From Gari tellinella (lineage: Eukaryota; Mollusca; Bivalvia; Cardiida; Psammobiidae), in the NCBI GenBank assembly GCA_922989275.2, contig OV277857.1, positions 2,294,001 to 2,358,000 of the forward strand: a stretch of DNA of 64,000 bases, written 5' to 3'. Under the pieces are notes generated by a model that saw only the letters and a list, made by a program, of their open reading frames with translations, was not told the origin of the DNA and ran no database searches. Both the position numbers and the translations under genes were made by a program. How positions within the stretch are numbered: position 1 is the stretch's first letter; every line of letters starts with the position of its first letter. Shown here one piece after another: positions 1 through 13,300 of the stretch.

Positions 1-558
1 ATATCCAAGCAGATGGTAGCTTAAAGCAGACTGAAAGTAAAGCAGACTGTGCCTTTACTTTCAACCTGCTTGAAGTAGTTGTCTTCAAAACTAGATGCAG
101 GGTAATAGGTTAAAGCATGTGCCTCTTTAACCCTATAGCCTGTTTCTAGTTTTGGAAACAGGTGACCAATTAAAGCAAGTTGAAAGTAAAGTATGATGTG
201 CAACATTGACATATTGAAGATGACCACAGCATTGGTCGAAACTGTCAGAAGTAGCTGAAATTATTTTTGGTTGTGACACATTATTCATATGCCTTAACCC
301 TCTCCCTCATAGAAACGCCATATAGCGCATTCAGTTTATTCCTCCAATGTAGAAAATAGTTCCATTTATACAGTCATGAATATGTATCAAAGAAATATTT
401 TCAGATGGAAGCTTAAAGCAGGCTGAAATTAAAGCAGAATGTGCCTTTAGCCACATTCTGCTTTACTTTCCACCTGCTTTAAGTACTGTAGTCATATATT
501 TTCAAAACGAAATACAGGCTCTGGGGTAAAGGTACATTCTACTTTACAAACAGCCTGC

Positions 559-811
559 TTTAACTCTTTCCTCCCTGAAACTTTAAATGGACAATTCCAG
601 TTTCCATTTTAGTCTAGTCCATTTCTGACTTTTAAGGGTTGGTTTTTTTCAATGTTTGGCATTATGACAAACAGTGAAGACCCTGATCAGAGGGCTCCTT
701 TCGGAGCCCTCTGATCTGGGTCTTCACTGTTTTCACAGGACAAGTGTACTATTCACATGTACACTGTTTGAAGAGGACGCCTATATGCGGGACTAGGGTT
801 CAAAGGATTAA
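559..811. mobile_element. TTAA foldback MITE, family B
   Basis: TTAACTCTTTCCTCC at the left, CAAAGGATTAA at the right. The central palindrome reads GACCCTGATCAGAGGGCTCC and its complement, flanked by ACAGTG/CACTGT. Confidence 0.75.
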
Positions 812-1291
812 AGTACCAACTGCTTGGATATAGAAAATATTTTTCATTGTGCATATTCATGACTGTTTTAAGTGGAACAATCGTCTTCAATGGACAAATG
901 TTAAAGGTTTAAAATGTATGTAGTAATGGATTAAACAGGTAAACCCTTCTTCCATACATCATTTTCAGTGTTGAAACCATTATCCCATAAATATATCATT
1001 TTTATGTCTTTAATTTATTATACACTGAGGAGAATAGCTCCACTTTATTGTCATGAATATGCATCATAAGAATTTTATCTATATCCTAGCAGATGGTAGC
1101 ATAAAACAGGCTGGAAGTAAAGCAGAAAAGACATTTAGGCTTAAGACACATTTTGAATTGCTTTCAACCTGCTTTAAGTGGTCAACAGTCTTCAAAATGA
1201 GAAATACTTTAAGTGGTGAACTGTTTTCAAAACTAGAATCAGGCTATGGAGTAATCGGGTTAAGAGAAACAAATATCCAGTTGATACATAC

Positions 1292-1399
1292 CTTCCTCTT
1301 GACAAAGAGGCCTCAAAGCTTTTCTGTTGTTCTGCCGTTATCTTGTAGTCCAGTTCTCGAACATCTTTACTCAGCTTGCGGTATTCCTTCACATAATCA
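1292..1399 (-). CDS. HAUS6: HAUS6 exon 6
   Basis: Acceptor ATCTTATAG, donor GAAG|GTATGT. It encodes DYVKEYRKLSKDVRELDYKI then TAEQQKSFEASLSRG, a coiled-coil-like segment. The phase follows exon 5 exactly (GA plus T gives Asp). No later exon was recognised between here and position 1. Confidence 0.75.
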
Positions 1400-4300
1400 C
1401 TATAAGATATAACACATACAGACATTATCAATTATTTATACAGCATAACCCTGCGGGGCAATACTAAGGCTGTGCAGTTAACCGTATAATGAGACATCTG
1501 ATCTGGATCCAAACTATTTTCCACACATATACAAGCTTTCGTCACTTTGAAATGCTTAACTCTTTCCTCCCTAAAACTTTAAATGGACAATTCCAGTTTC
1601 CATTTTAGTATAGTCCATTTCTGACTTTTAAGGGTTGTTTTTGTCAATGTTTGGCATTATGACAAACAGTGAAGACCCTGATCAGTGGGCTCCTTTCAGA
1701 GCCCTCTGATCTGGGTCTTCACTGTTTGCATAGGACAAGTGTATTATTCACATCTACACTGTTTGAAAAGGACGCCTATATGCGTGACTAGGGTTCAAAG
1801 GGTTAAAACTAATTTTGATACATTTAAAAGCATAAGAAAATTCAGCATGATAAGGGTTAAGTTCAACCAGCCGCAATTCTTTGAAAATTTAAACATATAA
1901 TTTAAATGATACATAAGTCTAACAACATGCAGAGCTGTGATATATATGAAGACATCTTGTAAAATACAGTGCTCCCTCTCTACAACAACACGTAATGAGA
2001 GACAAAGACTATGTGGGTTGTTAGAAGGGAGTCTTTATTGGGAGGGAAATTGGCTTACATTTTCAAAGAGCTTGAATCCAGATCAAATGCGGCGTCTGAT
2101 CTGGTTTCAAGCTGTTTGTCACTCATCATTTATTATTTTCTGTCAAACTGTCCGTTATGTCACTTCGATAAAAACAGCAGACGAGAATTTTAAGCAGACG
2201 ATATTGCAGCAGTGAAATCGTAAGTTATAAATGTCTTGTTTGGGGGAACAACAGCAAGGGGCATTGTAAGGAGGGAGTCATTGTAGGCAAGCCGTTGCAG
2301 AGAGGGAGTGCAGTAATAAAGTTATCGAGTTTCGACTGTAACTTATTTCCCAATCCCCCATACTCACTCTGCGGACTCCTTCCATGTTTTGTTAGCTTTC
2401 AATGTCAGCTGGGCTGTGTCAAAGTAAGCTTTTCTATGTCTTATTGAAGAGCAGGTCAGGTCTTTAGTGATTACCTCCCCTAGCTGAAGATTCTGTGAGG
2501 AGAGCGATGGATATTTCATTCTATCACTTGACTTGCTACCTGTAAACATCATAAACAGTAAATCTTCTCTAATACAACCACTTATTTGTGATAATTATTA
2601 AGTGTTTAATGCAGGTGACTGCTTAACCCATTATCCCATAAATACAGCTTTTAACACCTTTTATTTATTCTTCCAGTGCAGAAAAGTTTCATTTTATATA
2701 TTGATAAGTATGCACAATAAGAAATATTTTCTATATCCTAGCAGATAAAAGCTTAAAGCAGGCTGAAAGTAAAGCAGAATGCACCTTACTTTCAACCTGC
2801 TTTAAGTGGTCAATTGTTTTTAAAACTAGAAACAGGCTATAGGGTAATGGGTTAAAGCAAGGTGAACATAAAACAGAAAGCTTTAGGAGCTTTCTGTTTT
2901 ACGTTCACCTTGCTTTTAGCTGCCATCAGTCTATTATGCATCTAATTAGCCTTTTTTTAGTGGTCGTAATAGAGAGGTTTTATTGTACAATTAAACCAAG
3001 GTACATAAGTCACTGGACAGAACATTCATTGCAGTAATAATTATATGAAAGGGTTCTATACATAACTTTTATCCTGCAATAACCCTTTACTCCATAGCCT
3101 GCTTCTAGTATTGAAGATAGGTGACCACTTATAGCATGTTGAAAGAAAAGCAGAATGCACCTGCTTTAACGCTTCCATTTGCTAGGGTATCATATAGGTA
3201 ATATTTCTAATGGTGCATATTCATTACTGTAACAAGGGCCACTATGGCCCTAAATCGCTCACCTGGTACACCATGGCAAACTTGACCTATAGTGACCTAG
3301 ATTATGACTGGACATGACCCACAATCAACCTTTAGAGTGTAAACAAGATTTTCCTATGATTTGACCTAGTGACCTAGTTTTTGACCGGACATGACCCACA
3401 TTCCAACTTGACCTAGATATGAATGAGGCAAACATTCTGACCAAGTTCCATCAAGATCCATTGAGATTTGTAGCCTCTCGAGTGTTAACGAGGTTTTTCT
3501 ATGATTTGACCTAGTGACCTAGTTTTTGACCGGACATGACCCACATTCGAACTTGAACTAAATATCAATGAGGCAAACATTCTGACCAAGTTTCATTAAG
3601 ATCCATTGAGATTTGTAGCTTCTAGTGTGTTAACAAGGTTTTTCTATGATTTGACCTAGTGACCTAGTTTTTGACCGGACATGACCCACATTCGAACTTG
3701 ACCTAGATATCAATGAGGCAAACATTCTGACCAAGTTTCATCAAGATCCAATCAGATTTGTAGCCTCTAGAGTGTTAACAAGATTTTTCTATGATTTGAC
3801 CTAGTGACCTAGTTTTTGACCAGACATGACCCACATTCGAACTTGACCTAGATATCAATAAGGCAAACATTCTGAACAAGTTTCATTAAGATCCATTGAG
3901 ATTTGTAGCCTCCAGAGTGTTAACGAGGTTTTTCTATGATTTGACCTAGTGACCTAGTTTTTGACCGGACATGACCCACATTAGAACTTGACCTAGATAT
4001 CAATGAGGCAAACATTCTGACCAAGTTTCATTAAGATCCATTGAGATTTGTAGCTTCTAGAGTGTTAACAAGGTTTTTCTATGATTTGACCTAGTGACCT
4101 AACATGACCCACATTCGAACTTGACCTAGATATCAATGAGGCAAACATTCTGACCAAGTTCCATTAAGATCCATTGAGATTTGTAGCCTCCAGAGTGTTA
4201 ACGAGGTTTTTCTATGATTTGACCTAGTGACCTAGATTTTGACCGGACATGACCCACATTCGAACTTGACCTAGATATTAATGAGGCAAACATTCTGACC

Positions 4301-7300
4301 AAGTTCCATTAAGATCCATTGAGATTTGTAGCCTCCAGAGTGTTAACGAGGTTTTTCTATGATTTGACCTAGTGACCTAGATTTTGACCGGACATGACCC
4401 ACATTCGAACTTGACCTAGATATCAATGAGGCAAACATTCTGACCAAGTTTCGTTAAGATCCATTGATATTTGTAGCTTCTAGAGTGTTAACAAGGTTTT
4501 TCTATGATTTGACCTAGTGACCTAGTTTTTGACCGGACATGACCCACATTCGAACTTGACCTAGATTTTATCAAGACAAACATTGTCATGAAGTTTCATG
4601 AAGATCTGATGAAATTTGTAGGTGCTAGAGTGTAGCGATCCTAAAAGCTCACCTTGGCACTTCGTGCCAGCTGAGCTAAAAAGTGGAACTATTTTCTTCA
4701 GGGAAGGAGTAAACTATACATGTAAAAAGGCCATTCTGTTGGGCAAAGGGCTCACACAAATGCTAGATTATTGCAGGATAAAAGAAACACTGTAAACTCC
4801 ACAAAGATCTGTCAGTATTACTTTTCATTTATACTGACTAGTAACTGTTTTCAGTCTGTTTATAGTTCTACTTGAAACCTTAAACAGTAATAAATGTGCA
4901 ACATACAAATATTTCCTATATCCTAGCAGATGGTAGCTTATAGCAGGCTGAAAGTAAAGCAGTATGTGCCTTAAGGCACATTCTGCTTTACTTTCAATCT
5001 GCTTTATGTGGTTACCTTTCTTTAAAAAGAAAATATACTATCTGGTAACTGGTTAATGCTAGTTTAACTTAACTGTGCTTACTAAGTTCCGTTTCCATGA
5101 CTTTTTCCCTAACAAATCCTGAGAAGTAAAACAACAGTTGGCAGAATTTATCTCCTCCTGGTGACATAAACAACGAAGCATTGATCCTGGGCAGACGGCT
5201 CTCCACCTCCTCCTGAAAATAGCCAATGAAACCACTTGGTGTATTTTTCACGCTTATGTTGATAACACGGTGCACCGACAGCTAGAAATTGCCACCCGGT
5301 GGTTTGACATTTCCAGTTTGTGTGTATTGGATAGATGTCAGATCCCAGACACATGACCGGTATTTGTTCCTTGGTTTGATATTATTTCACCCTAAAACTC
5401 TTCCATTGCCGGAATTAAGAGGTTACATTTCTCCTGGGGGTTTATTATATAAAGTAAAGAAGGGTTGGAAACAGGACCAACATTGTTGTCCAGTTTAGTG
5501 GAAATTACAGTATCTAGGACTTCGATATGGAGGGGTTCCACTGTACTTGAAACAATAAAATGCCTACCTGTGCTATGTTTGTGAGCCAGGTATGGCAGGT
5601 CTTTCTGAAAGCTTGCTCACGCTTCTTGTCAAAGATTGGCCAGCATTCTCTTGAAACAGAAAAAACAACAATGTAACTTCACTATTTAACGAAAAAGCAC
5701 TGAGTACTGTAAATATGATTTAGATTCCCAGATTAGAAATTCTGATAAAGAAGAACCCTTTGTGAGATTTCTGATTCAAAATGGGCCCAGTGTAAAGAAT
5801 GTGTACACAATGGGACCTACAACATATTTGACAGGGCTCCAGGTAAGGGGAGCATTTCAAAAACTAAAATCTTTGTGTCTGCACCAAACCATATGATGTG
5901 ACTACTCATTAGAATTGTCTCTATAGTCACACCACAGGCTTTGGTTAAGATATAAAGTAGAAAATGTTGAAAATCTTCAGTCCACACCCTCTTATCACTA
6001 TAAACCTTACACAGAGTAGACCGGCCTGTCCTAGAACTGCTGTCACAATGCCAGGGCAAATCTAGTGAGGAACGTGTCCAATTCTAAACTTATGACATTA
6101 ATCTGAATCAAACTAATTACCTCCCTCTTCATACATTGATGCTCTTCCAACTGAGCAATAGGATCAGTTCCAGATCCAGGGCTGCCATAAGTTGACATGA
6201 AAAATCCTAAGATTTCAAAATTTGCATTTTTCAAGTGCGATCTTACGAATCGTACCTTTACCCCATAGTCTTTTTCTTGTTTTGTTGACATGCGACTACT
6301 AAAAGCAGGCTGTAAGTAAAGCAGAATGCGCCTTAGGGCGCATTCTGCTTTACTTTCAGCCTGCTTTAAGCTACCATGAACTAGGAAAAAATCCGGAGAT
6401 TTAGGAAAAATCCGGAGAAATGGTAGCCCTGCAGATAAAGCCGGTTGAAAGTAATGTAGAATGCGCCATATGGCGCATTCTACTTTACTTTCAGCCTGCT
6501 TTAAGCCACCATCTGCTAGCATATAGAAAATATTCCCCTTTATACATATTTGTAACTGTATAAATTGGAACTATTTTCTTCAGTGGAAGAATAAATCAAA
6601 TGCGCTAAAAGTCGCTTCTATGGGGGAACGGGTTAAGGCAGGTTGAAAGTAAAGCTAAATGTGCCTTAAATTCTTAAGGCAAATTCTGCTATACTTCAGC
6701 CTGCTTTGACCCATTACCAATAAATACACCTTTTTACGCCTAAAATTTATTCCTCCACTGAAGAAAATAGTTCCTTCTTCCACAGTCATGAGTATGTATC
6801 ATAAGAAATATTTTCTATATTCAAGCAGGTAATAGCTTAAAACAGGCTTAAAGAAAAGCAGAATGCGCCTAGGCGCATTCTGCTTTACCTTTAACCTGCT
6901 TTACGTGATCATCTTTCTTTTTTAAAACTAGAAACAGGCTATGGGGTTAAGCTTCTACCTGAAAGGATATAGAAAATATTTCTTATGGTGCATATTCATG
7001 ACAGTATTAAGTTGAAATATTTTCTTAAGTGAAGGAATTAATCAAATGAGAAAGACATATATCTATGGAGTGCAGGGTAATACCTGAAATACTCCCTACA
7101 CATTGTAGGGTTCAGCCGTTGAAACAGGAAATGAAGGACTATCTCAGCACCACGTCGGTTTGGCAAATCAAACATGGATCTGTAAGAAAGCAATATCAGC
7201 TAGCTGAACAAAGGAGGGAATGGCGCCCAAATAAAAGATCTGTAGTAAAATACAACTAGAGCAATGCAAACGGTACATTATACGGCCACTGGCAGCCTTT

Positions 7301-10300
7301 TATAGCATATATGAGTACATCAAGGGCAGATAACTCTGTAAAGACAAATCGAATGAACCTAAAAATTGACTCAGCTTCAGATCTTGGTGCATACATGTAT
7401 AACATTTATGTGAAGTTTCTTTAATATCCAAATGTTGACGGACAAACAAACATACAGGGCTATGCCAATATACGACCAGCTTTAGAGGTGGGCATATAAA
7501 AATCATTTTCATTAATGTATGCTTTTTAAATATTTTCTACAATTAATAATTCAAAGCAAGTGGATATTGATAGAAGTTCATTTAGTTGTCCTTTTTATTC
7601 AGTGTACTGTTAGTGAAACTGTGCACATTGAATCTCTTTGAAAAGAATTTGAATATATCAGACAAAAGAGTCTTAAAGGAAAACGGACAGCTGATGACAA
7701 TATGGTCTTAGATCCTAGATTTTATCCTAAAAGCAACATTCATGAAGGTCCTGCAATTATTACTCATCGATAAGGTACGAAAAAGATCGATTTACTGCAT
7801 ACAGGTAAGCTATCGCTAATTGGAACGGGCGCCGCCATATTGGCAAAGCTATCATTCGGAACCCTCGATTTTTATCCATTTTGTGACGACACAAAGGCCT
7901 AAACGCTGATTGGCTCTTTCACTCAACCACTGTAACTTGGACGGACATTTCACACTTCGTCAGTAAGGGTAACGGCAAGCTTAATTCAAGGTCGCATACA
8001 GTTAAAAAAAAAGATAATAGATAGATGGTATATTCATATTGATTATGGTGAACTTGAAAGGTCGTGTAGATCCAGAAACGATCAGAAGCTATCGTTAATC
8101 GGCTTAGAGAAATGTCCGTTCCAATTCCCAGCTGTAGAATCTGGGAAAACAATGCAGCGAAATGGCTAACAGTAGAGTATGGCGACATCCATAATACCTT
8201 GATTGATGATTATAATAATAGATCTAGATCTACAATAAAAAAAATATCTGATAATCAGTGCGATATTGTGCTGATCTAGACCTAAATGTTGAACTGGCTT
8301 AGATCTACCAACTCGTTTACAAATCAGCATTTCTAGCTGGTTCGTCTCGGTTTAGGAATTCAACGCTACAGAAATTCTTAATGAAAAAAGTCTCATTACT
8401 AGATCTACATATTGTACGGGTAGATCTAGATCGGTTTTTTCTTTCTTAATTTAATCATCGCGATTCTCTAGATCCCGATCTGATAGAGCGATCTTACTTG
8501 AGTCCAAATCCGATTTTGATTGGATCTAGTTTTATCGTTCTTATTTCTGGGTGTAGTTTTACACTCGTCATTTCTGTAGAAAAAAATTCAAACAACTTTT
8601 AGATAGGCCTAAATGAATTTTAATTTAAGATTTAAATTCGAGTTTTATGGTAGTTTGAAAAAGTAGCATGCAATTGGGTGAAAACGATACAAGTCAGTAT
8701 ATTTCCAATATATTTTTACTTAGATTTATGTTACTATGGTAAGTATATATGCCGCATGGAGTAACGATTTACCTGCTGTCTACAAAAGAATACAATAGAA
8801 TAGTATTTCAAAACAACTAAGATCCAGATAAAAAGCCGAGTAACTCGGAGTCCGATCTGGATCTAAGCATTGATACAGCTCAGATTCTCAGTATCTCGAA
8901 GTCTAATCTGAATAAAAGCAATGATATAGCTCAGGTACTCAGTAACTCGGAGTCTGATTTGCATTTTATGAATTAAATATTCCTTTGATATAAATTCAGA
9001 CAGTTTGGATCCCGATCACAATGTTGAATGACTCGGCGTCGCAACTGTTTGATAACTATTAGAAAACATTTTGCACGTGAATTCCTACGCAATCAGTTTG
9101 AATTTTGATTAGACGCCGTGTAGATCGGCACTGCATCAGGATCCAAACTGTTTAACATCTTAGAGAACATTCAATTATTTTGCATTATAGTTTTAAAAAA
9201 GCGATTTGGATGAGGATGAGACGCCGAGTAGCTCGCCATCTGATCAAGATCTAAACAAGTTTACATTTTATAAAGAAATATTCCTTTTATATACCGGTAA
9301 ATTCAGACTGTTTGGATCCCGATCACAATGTTGAGTGCCTCGGCGTCGTAACTGTTTGATATCTATTAGAATTTAGTTTCACATGAATTCCTACGCAATC
9401 AGTTTGGATTTTGATCAGACGCCGTGTAGATCGGCACTGCATCAGGATCCAAACTGTTTAAACTTTTGGAATACATTCAATTATTTTTTATTATAGTTTT
9501 ACAAAAGCGATTTGGATGAAGATGAGACGCCGAGTAGCTCGCCATCTGATCAAGATCTAAACAGATTTACATTTTATGAAGAAATATTCCTTTGGTATAA
9601 ATTCAGACAGTTTGGATCCCGATCACAATGTTGAGTGTCTCGGCGTCGTAACTGTTTGATATATATTAGTGTTTTTTTCTCACGTGAATTCCTACGCAAT
9701 CAGTTTGAATTTTGATCAGACACCGTGTAGATCGGCACTGCATCAGGATCCAAACTGTTTGACACCTTTGCATTATTCAATTTTTACTGTCTTTCCAGTT
9801 TTACACACGTTTGATGTAGATGAGACGCCGAGTAGCTTGGTTCTCATCAGGATCCAAAACGATTCACAGCTGAGTTTTATCGTTTCATTTTTACAGTTTG
9901 GATCTAGATGAGAATCCGAGTTGCGAGATGGGACAGTAAAGAATTGTCACAGACCTGCAGATGTGATTTGTTTGATTGGTTAATTAGTTGTTTGATATTT
10001 CTGTCTACCGCCTAAGATTATGCTTACTTTTGATGAGCCGAAGCTTTTATTCCCGAGCCGAAACTTTATTACCCCTGCATCCGGTGTGTGACGCAACGGT
10101 CAAGCGGCATCCCCCTGTGATATTTTTGTAGATAGCATGCATGTGGAGCGTGCTCTATGGAATTCCGCGATTCCATTGGTTAACTATATTTAGATGTTGA
10201 CCTCAGGAACAGTTAGAAACTTTCGTGTGATAACTTATCTGCATATTTCATAAGTTGACATAGATCATACTTTCCGAAAAGTTACGAGTAGTGCGTGCAG

Positions 10301-13300
10301 TATCATATGCACGTCTTACGGAGATCACCGATCAGCAATAGGTCACACCTAATGACCTAAGCCTCTTTTTATGCAATTCATTGTGTAGCAACCCTATAAT
10401 TAGATTTGGGATTTCGGAAGATATTTGAACACACTTTAAATGTGTAGACACCCGGACAGTAAAATTTCAGTAGAAGAATGAGATTTTAGCCGCTAAATAG
10501 AGGACTCGCTCTAACCCGCTCTCATCAGGTAACTGATAACCCGCGGAAAGCCGCGCTTATCAGGGAATAGATAAAGTCGCGCTTTTACGGGCTCGTAAGA
10601 TGTTTATGATTAATATTTACGGAAATATTAACAGATAAGACTAAATATATCGGAGAAACTTTTTTCGAAAGTCACAGGGCTTCGATGCCTTTATTCACAA
10701 CCAGTATGCAAATATTATCAAGAGTATCCGTGCCCGATTCCGGTGTCCTATGATATTTGCCTGATATACGCTACCTCAAGTATGGCTGGATTAAGCACTA
10801 ATAGCTCGAAATTTTGATGGTTCTGCTATGCACTCATTGTCACCAAGACACCCAATCGTCATTTCATTTGTTCTTCAGCAAGTATTAACCTCCTTTGTAG
10901 GCATTTATACACAAGTATTGCAGTCGCAAATTCGTCCGGCGAATGCGCTTTCTCTTCGCCCGACCCGTCGTAGTCTCTGTCTTCTAATATTACATTCTCT
11001 GATAATTTAGGATCGAAATCGTAACACTGAAGTTCTAAAGTGTTTTTACCTTCCTCCACATGCCCAATTTTTCTCAGTATTTCAGTTTATTAATGTTATC
11101 GATGTAAATTCCGCGCACTCTACGGCATTCCCGGTTAGACTCGCTATAACCGGAAGGTCGCGGAAGGCCTTAGTTACGTCACACAGGTAAACAAAATGGC
11201 GGCCCCCATGGTCTCTTGCATAGTCATATATCACAAAGTTTAAACGGCTCTAACTACTTCATTTTTTATTATTTTTCAAAATTTCAAAGGCAGAAGGCGA
11301 TTTTTTTTCAATATCTTTCATTTAAAAGATATTTATCACCAGCTGTCCGTTTTCCTTTAAGTAATAACTGTATTCAAATTCTATTTCAGAATCAGAGAGA
11401 CCTTTACGGTTTACCCATTACCCCATAGCCTGTTTCTAGTTTTGAAGACAGGTGACCACTTAAAGCAGGTTGAAAGTAAAGCAGATTGTGCCTTAAGGCG
11501 CATTCTGCTTTACTTTTAGTCTGCTTTAAGCTATTATCTGCTAGGATGTAGCAAATATTTTATTAAGTCTTCATATACATATTCATGACTGTATAAAGTG
11601 GAACTACTATCTTTTTCTTGAAGGAATTGTTGTTGTTGTTGTTGTTGGCGTACCTGTGCTTAAAGCGACTCGCAACCAGATGGTGCATTAAAAATAGTAA
11701 TTTGTAAATATGTGTCAAACGCTTATATAAAAGGTAAAGAATTAGTTTAGGATAAGAAATTCTGTTTAAAAAAATGTATTTCAATAAAAAAAAATATTGG
11801 TCTCTGGTGGGATTCGAACCCGGGGCCCGGCATTGGCGGACAGAAGGCAAAATAGGGGAAACCGCTTAGACCACGGAAACTATCCGTTTATCTCGGATCG
11901 ATTTAACGTATTTCAATGTGTAGCCATCGAAAGTGGATACAACTTCGTAATTCGGCTCGTGTTTATGTCTGAGCCCGTGTAGAGAAGCAACAACAACAAC
12001 TATACCGTCTACTAGTCGGTATAGAAAAACGATGGAAAATATCTAAAAATCTAAGATTCGGTGACGATTCTTGAGACTTTTTTTGGACTGATCATATTTT
12101 TTTAATGTCAGAAGCCAAATAATGCCACAAATTTGCTTTTATTTGAGTATTTTATTTTATTTTGACAAGTACACCATCCGGTTGCGAGTCCCTTTAACAC
12201 TCACAGGACAGCCTGGTACAGACATTATTGTCTATCAAGCTGGAGGATTACGTGCATAGCTGTTTTCAATTCAATTACCTTGCCATAAAGGCAGCCATGC
12301 TCCGTCTTCAGAGGATTTTAAATACCCAATAAAGGGTATAGAGCTGCTATTGAATGAGATGAACCATATTGGCGCATTCCACTAAACCAGGCCAGTAACA
12401 GAGCTGAACATAGCTTCCCATGAGCAACTCCATTCTGACAAAGTAAAACTTTAAGGGTGCTTGATCTCGCATAATCCCTAAAGATGATTTGAGATCGGTT
12501 CTCTCTGCTCAAAAGGATAACAACTTTTTTCTATTGGCCCCATTGGTTTCATTTCTTACCTATTGTGTTAGTGTGAAGCAACTGAACACTGTACAATGCC
12601 CAGTGAAACACACAACTAAGGTAAGAACTTCAGCCAAGGGCCGACTTGAAGGAATAAATTAGAGACGTAAAAAGGTGTAATTATTGGGGTAATAGGTTAA
12701 TGTGTTAAAGAGTTAAGCTTTAAAGCTAATTGCCTAAGACTTGTTCTGTAAATGTTACCCGTTTTACTTGGTGTCAGTGACCAGTCACAATGTGGACACA
12801 AGAACCTTACTGAATAAATTTTTTCAAAAAGCAAATGGCTGAAAAGTGAGCTGATAAGCTAATTATTTGTGGCGTACCCTTTTCTCCATATCCTGTTTCT
12901 AGTTTCCAAGACAGGTGATCACTAAAAGCACTTAAGGGCGTTAAGGCACATTCTGCTTTACTTTCAGCCAGCTTTTAGTTACCACTTGCTAGGTTAAACG
13001 AAATATTTCATACATTGTCTATTCATGACTGTATAAAATGGAATTATTTCCTTCAGTAGAGGAATGAGTTAAAATTTAAAATGTGTAAAAATGCGTATCT
13101 ATGGAGTAATGGGGCATAATATATCTTTGACCCATTCCCCTATAAATACGCCTTTTTACGCCTATAATTTATTCCTCAACTGAAAAAAAATAGTCCTACT
13201 TTAAACAGTCAGGAATGTTACATGGAAAATATTTTATATTATCTAGCAGGTTGTAGCTTGAACTTAAAGCAGGCTGAAAGTATAGCAGATTGTGCCTTAA

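Noticed and set aside
3226..4686. CRISPR-like array
   Set aside because: The unit is ~147 bp with no repeat-spacer alternation, in a eukaryotic context; it is a tandem array inside a transposable element.
6043..6522. 159-aa minus-strand ORF with repeated [21 protein letters not shown] segments
   Set aside because: The repeats are translations of the MITE central palindrome (TTAAAGCAGGCTGAAAGTAA), not a protein family.
11797..11885. Functional tRNA gene
   Set aside because: A- and B-boxes are present, but the acceptor arms do not pair and the segment is internal to a repeated TTAA element, so it is a tRNA-derived relic.
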